Notes under the pieces: model-generated
The model's database searches: none
Told to the model about the DNA's origin: nothing
The model's input: only the letters and a program-made list of their open reading frames with translations
NCBI GenBank assembly: GCA_001796995.1
Contig: MGOB01000048.1
Location: forward strand, 16,600 to 25,759
Length of the DNA stretch: 9,160 nt
Source of the DNA: Chloroflexi bacterium RBG_16_68_14
Lineage (GTDB): Bacteria; Chloroflexota; Dehalococcoidia; DSTF01; RBG-16-68-14
Reading direction: 5' to 3'
Shown here: piece after piece, positions 6,323 to 9,160 of the stretch
Layout: every line of letters begins with the position of its first letter
Numbering within the stretch: position 1 is the first letter of the stretch
Program-made: the position numbers and the translations under genes

Positions 6323-7535
6323 TCCCACCCGCCAGCAGCCCGTCCAGGTGGGCCTCGCTGGTCAGCCGCGCGGCCTGACGCAGGAAGTCGCCGATGGAGC
6401 CGGTGCGCCGGCGCAGCGCCTCGACCTTGCCGCCTATCGGATCGATAGAGGCCGGATCGCCGGCGTAGAGGCTGCGGAAGGCGAAGAAGGCCTGGTTGAT
6501 CCGGCGGAAGACCACCCCCTGCGCGGCCAGCTCTTGCCGTCGCTGCTCCATCAGCGCCTCGGCGGCTTCGATCTCGCCGTCGGTCAGCAGCGCCTCCACG
6601 TCCAGCCGTAGCTGACGCAAGACGGTATCCACATCCACCGGCGACTCCCCGGGCAAGAGCGCGGAGAGCTGGGAGGCGACATCCTGCGGGAGCGGGAAGC
6701 GCCGCACCGTCAGCGCCGCCAGCTCTCTGCCGGCGAGGTCCGCGACGGTCTCGTTCAGGGTCCGGAGCTCCAAGTTCGAGAAGTAGCGGCGACCGAGCGG
6801 CCTGAAAAAGAGGTACTGGTGCGCCCATTCGTGCCCGACGGCTTCCACCAGCACCTCGTAGTCGCCGCGCGGCGCAACGATGCTGGGATACGCGGCGACG
6901 CCGCCCACATCGTCCACCAGCGCCGACCTCGTGCCCTCCCATTCGATACGCGCCTCGACCTGGCGGATCTCTTCCAGACTGAGCCCGGCACGGAGCGGGC
7001 GCTGCTCGACCAGCTCGATGCGGTCCCGCAGCGATACGGCGAGCACGTTCGGAGGGTGATCGAACTCGACATCGACCGGAGGGAAGACCCAGCGCGCGGC
7101 TGGGAAGAGGGGAATGGAGGACTCCAGATCCGCCTCCTCCAGCACCGCCGTCAGGCGGCCTTCGATGATCGCCTCCGCGTCGTTCTCCAGGGCAGCCCGC
7201 TCTCGAAAGAGCCGCGACAGCTCCTCGAGCTGCGCTGGGTTTTCGCTGGAGACGCTGTGCTCCAACCGGCGGATGCGAGCGCTCAGCACCAGGAAGCGGC
7301 CCAGCCGCCGGTCCTGCTCCTCCGGCGAGAGGCCGCCAGCGAAGAACCGGCCCGTCAAGTAGAGCCACTTGCCCGGCAGGTGCCGCATCTCCCATCGGAC
7401 GAAGTTGAACTCATCGCGCCCAGAGGGCGGCAGGGCGAGAGAGATGGCCCAGGCTCCGGCAAGACAGACGATGGACGTAAGGGCAAGGACGAGCCAGGCT
7501 TGGTAGCGGGCGAGCGTTTGGCGCATGAGCTCCAC
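6291..7535 (-). CDS. Membrane-anchored HExxH zinc metalloprotease-like protein, family not recognised
   Basis: A 414-residue protein with one N-terminal membrane helix (about 13-35) and a large soluble region that should face outward, given R5 and R10 before the helix. VGHEWAHQY contains H235-E236-x-x-H239. It is followed after 22 residues by LNETVADLAGRE, with E262 as likely third zinc ligand and D266 behind it, the pattern of gluzincin peptidases such as thermolysin. Residues about 75-135 are charged and helical, possibly coiled coil. The segment NQAFFAFRSLYAGDP (347-361) and a helical C-terminus ending in basic residues follow. I cannot place it in a named peptidase family; an aminopeptidase-like or regulatory envelope protease is possible, and activity is inferred only from the motif. 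The GTG start at 7535 is preferred over ATG 7526 because AAGGTGAG (7551-7544) is well placed for it. The stop lies inside the 3' end of kimA. It is transcribed divergently from the RDD gene. Confidence 0.75.
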   Translation of the reverse strand: MELMRQTLARYQAWLVLALTSIVCLAGAWAISLALPPSGRDEFNFVRWEMRHLPGKWLYLTGRFFAGGLSPEEQDRRLGRFLVLSARIRRLEHSVSSENPAQLEELSRLFRERAALENDAEAIIEGRLTAVLEEADLESSIPLFPAARWVFPPVDVEFDHPPNVLAVSLRDRIELVEQRPLRAGLSLEEIRQVEARIEWEGTRSALVDDVGGVAAYPSIVAPRGDYEVLVEAVGHEWAHQYLFFRPLGRRYFSNLELRTLNETVADLAGRELAALTVRRFPLPQDVASQLSALLPGESPVDVDTVLRQLRLDVEALLTDGEIEAAEALMEQRRQELAAQGVVFRRINQAFFAFRSLYAGDPASIDPIGGKVEALRRRTGSIGDFLRQAARLTSEAHLDGLLAGGTRAAGGRARR

Positions 7536-7543
7536 GAGGCACT

Positions 7544-7551
7544 CTCACCTT
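7544..7551 (-). promoter_or_regulatory. Ribosome-binding site that decides the metalloprotease start
   Basis: AAGGTGAG on the minus strand pairs with the 3' end of 16S rRNA. The AAGGTGA core ends 9 bases before the GTG at 7535 but 18 bases before the alternative ATG at 7526. This favours the GTG. Confidence 0.55.
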
Positions 7552-7633
7552 ACCAGACCCAGCATTCTCGCCGGATTGGAACCAGGCCTGCCGCCCGCTG
7601 CGGCACCACCACCGCTGCGCTTCGCGGCCCCCG

Positions 7634-7642
7634 TGCTATAAT
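7634..7642 (+). promoter_or_regulatory. Extended -10 promoter of the RDD gene, probably giving a leaderless mRNA
   Basis: TGCTATAAT is a perfect extended -10. The expected -35 position (around 7614-7619, gctgcg) has no good match, as is common for extended -10 promoters. Only 8 bases separate TATAAT from the ATG at 7651, so transcription should begin at or within a base or two of that ATG. Confidence 0.7.
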
Positions 7643-7650
7643 CGCCGCAG

Positions 7651-8271
7651 ATGGTCTCCGCCTCGAACCGTGCCCTTGCAGAATCGATGACGGCCAGCAC
7701 GTCAACGGCGACGGCCCGGCCCGTAGCGCATCTCAACGCCCGCATCTCCGCCTACCTGGTCGATTCCGTCGTCCTCCTCGCCTTCATCCTGGTCTTCTTC
7801 GTCATCGGCGGCGCCGTGCTCCTCTTCTCCAGCGACCTCGGCCGGGGAGACCCGCCGGATTCAGCGTACTACGCCTCCATCGCCATCTTCCTGGGGGGCT
7901 CACTTCTTTCCTGGACCGCCTTTAACCTGGCGCTGATGCGCTGGCGAGGCCAGACAACGGGCATGTACGTCATCGGCATCAGAACCGTAGGCGAAGACGG
8001 CCCGTTGACGCCTGGGCGTATGCTCCTGCGCTGGTTTGGCCTGCATCCGCTCCTCTTTCATCCTTTCCTGCTGCCCATTTGGGCTATCTTCTCCCTGCTT
8101 GTCGTCTCCCTCACCCTCAGCCAGGTCGTGTTGGTCGTCACCCTGGCCCTGGTCCTGCTCTGCCTGGTCTCGCCGGCGGTGAGCCTGCTGGCGATGCTCC
8201 TCGACGCTGAACGGCGCGCCCTCCACGACCGTCTCGCCCACACCCTGGTGGTCCACCTCGAGCAGCCGTGA
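7651..8271 (+). CDS. RDD-family integral membrane protein
   Basis: A 206-residue membrane protein with the RDD family hallmarks. RISAYLVD carries R31 and D38 at the start of the first helix, TGMYVIGIRTV (103-113) lies in the middle, and LHDRLAHTLVV near the C-terminus carries D193. Predicted helices are at about 36-59, 75-95, 138-155 and 157-183. RDD proteins are a broad, mostly uncharacterised group; a few have been linked to transport or salt tolerance, and no substrate can be named here. ATG 7651 is chosen because the extended -10 lies just upstream. ATG 7687 (residue 13) is an alternative that keeps the whole domain and would leave a leader of roughly 37 bases, but it has no visible ribosome-binding site. 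The stop TGA overlaps the GTG start of the next gene, so the two are almost certainly co-translated. Confidence 0.85.
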   Translation: MVSASNRALAESMTASTSTATARPVAHLNARISAYLVDSVVLLAFILVFFVIGGAVLLFSSDLGRGDPPDSAYYASIAIFLGGSLLSWTAFNLALMRWRGQTTGMYVIGIRTVGEDGPLTPGRMLLRWFGLHPLLFHPFLLPIWAIFSLLVVSLTLSQVVLVVTLALVLLCLVSPAVSLLAMLLDAERRALHDRLAHTLVVHLEQP

Positions 8272-9149
8272 CGGGCGAAGCAGGGTCAGCACCCAGCCCG
8301 CCCGAACCAGCGCGGCCGGCCGTCGGGGAGGGCGCTGCCGCCGGGGGACCGCCGGCGGGCGGCCGCTCTTGGTGGCAGAGCACCGCCAAGTGGCTCCTGG
8401 GTGCGCTGCTGGTCATCGATATAGGTGTCCTCCTCTTCGTCCTCTCCTTCGCCAACGTGACGGCGGACGGGCCGGCCAAGCGCAGCCTGCGCCACAGCCT
8501 CGCCATCCTGACTGAGGTCGATGCCTTCCTAGACGACCATTTCGAGACGCTGCGCCAGGAGGCGGCGCAGACGCAGGAAGAGACCCTCACTCTGCCCGAC
8601 TTTCCGGTTCAGGTGTCCTTCAGTCCTGAGGAGATCCGGGCCGCCGACCGGGAGGAGTTCCGCGCCCTGCTGCTCACCCGCGCGGCGGACCGGATTCACG
8701 AGGAGGGCGTATTCATCCTCCAGGAGGAGCGGGGAGGCGAGGTGAGCTTCTTCTCCACACAAGGGCTGATACGAACGGGCATGGACCTCCTGCGGCCGAC
8801 CCCACACCGGGTGCTGACGCTCCTGACCATCTCCCTGGCCTCGCTGGCGGGGGTGCTGGCGCTGGGGCTGGCGCTGACCAGCCGGGGCTACGGCCGGCTT
8901 TGGGGACTAGGCCTGAGCGTCCTGCTCGCGGCGGCGCCGTTCCTCATCGTCGCCGTGGCGCTACGCTTCGCCTTCCGCGTGGCAGCGGACGGCCTGGACG
9001 ATTATCTGGCGCGCGAGTTCCTGACGCTGGGCCAGGAGCTGACCTGGGCGCCAATTCGCAACGGGATCATCTTCAGCGTGGGCGGCGCCGTCATCTTCGC
9101 GGCCGGGACCGCCCTCGCCCGCTGGCGCGACAGCCGGTCGCGCTTCTAG
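8268..9149 (+). CDS. Four-helix membrane protein of unknown function
   Basis: I do not recognise this 293-residue protein. It begins with a Pro/Ala/Gly-rich tail (about 1-33), then a first helix (about 42-63), a charged loop of about 115 residues (64-180) and three further helices (about 182-204, 211-236 and 263-285), ending in a basic RWRDSRSRF-type tail. The large loop contains DDHFETLRQ and ADREEFRALLLTRAADRIHEEG, is mainly helical and acidic, and should lie outside the cytoplasm if the basic C-terminus is inside. It has no cysteines and no visible catalytic motif. The GTG start at 8268 overlaps the RDD stop (GTGA). No strong ribosome-binding site precedes it, which fits coupled translation, and I see no other in-frame start before the first helix. 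A partner or accessory subunit for the RDD protein is plausible from the context alone. Confidence 0.75.
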   Translation: MTGEAGSAPSPPEPARPAVGEGAAAGGPPAGGRSWWQSTAKWLLGALLVIDIGVLLFVLSFANVTADGPAKRSLRHSLAILTEVDAFLDDHFETLRQEAAQTQEETLTLPDFPVQVSFSPEEIRAADREEFRALLLTRAADRIHEEGVFILQEERGGEVSFFSTQGLIRTGMDLLRPTPHRVLTLLTISLASLAGVLALGLALTSRGYGRLWGLGLSVLLAAAPFLIVAVALRFAFRVAADGLDDYLAREFLTLGQELTWAPIRNGIIFSVGGAVIFAAGTALARWRDSRSRF

Positions 9150-9160
9150 CACCGGACGCA

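Noticed and set aside
6307..6352. Inverted repeats (CCACCTG/CAGGTGG and CCCACC/GGTGGG) just at and after the kimA stop, as a possible terminator
   Set aside because: The two pairings compete, the loops are 17 to 31 bases, there is no T-tract, and the DNA is coding on the other strand.
6819..7925. 368-codon plus-strand open frame antisense to the metalloprotease and running into the RDD gene
   Set aside because: It conflicts with two better supported genes, spans the RDD promoter and shows no domain; the minus-strand frame has the zinc-site motifs and the membrane helix.

Overview
The window reads as a stretch of chromosome from a GC-rich bacterium, most likely a member of the Chloroflexota. 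This is an inference. It rests on the class A penicillin-binding protein with an Ig-like C-terminal domain and a Pro/Thr-rich tail, on the long-N-terminus form of KimA, and on the general style of the small membrane proteins. There is no rRNA, tRNA or marker gene to fix the taxonomy. Coding density is very high, and the longest gene-free stretches are only about 105 to 115 bases. No insertion sequence, CRISPR array or tRNA was seen.

Left part (1-613, minus strand): the first 90 codons of a GHKL/HSP90-like ATPase run off the left edge. It lies 50 bases downstream of gatC, the small subunit of the Asp-tRNA(Asn)/Glu-tRNA(Gln) amidotransferase. The first 300 bases are about 54% GC by hand count, clearly lower than the roughly two-thirds GC of the rest, so a boundary between ordinary chromosome and acquired DNA may lie near position 300. 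gatC fires leftwards from a compact divergent promoter region (642-692) that also drives the next block rightwards.

Central part (718-6322, plus strand): three tightly packed genes look like one operon. They encode a class I SAM-dependent methyltransferase of unknown substrate, a bifunctional class A penicillin-binding protein (glycosyltransferase plus transpeptidase) that overlaps it by 8 bases, and a KimA-type potassium importer whose ATG directly follows the PBP stop codon. Wall polymerisation and potassium-driven turgor would thus be expressed together.

Right part (6291-9149): a minus-strand gene for a membrane-anchored, HExxH-type zinc metalloprotease of no family I can name ends inside the 3' end of kimA (32-base tail-to-tail overlap). 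Diverging from it, an RDD-family membrane protein is preceded by a near-perfect extended -10 element placed so close to its ATG that the mRNA is probably leaderless. It overlaps (GTGA) a four-helix membrane protein of unknown function. Every complete gene except gatC and the methyltransferase encodes a membrane or envelope protein.
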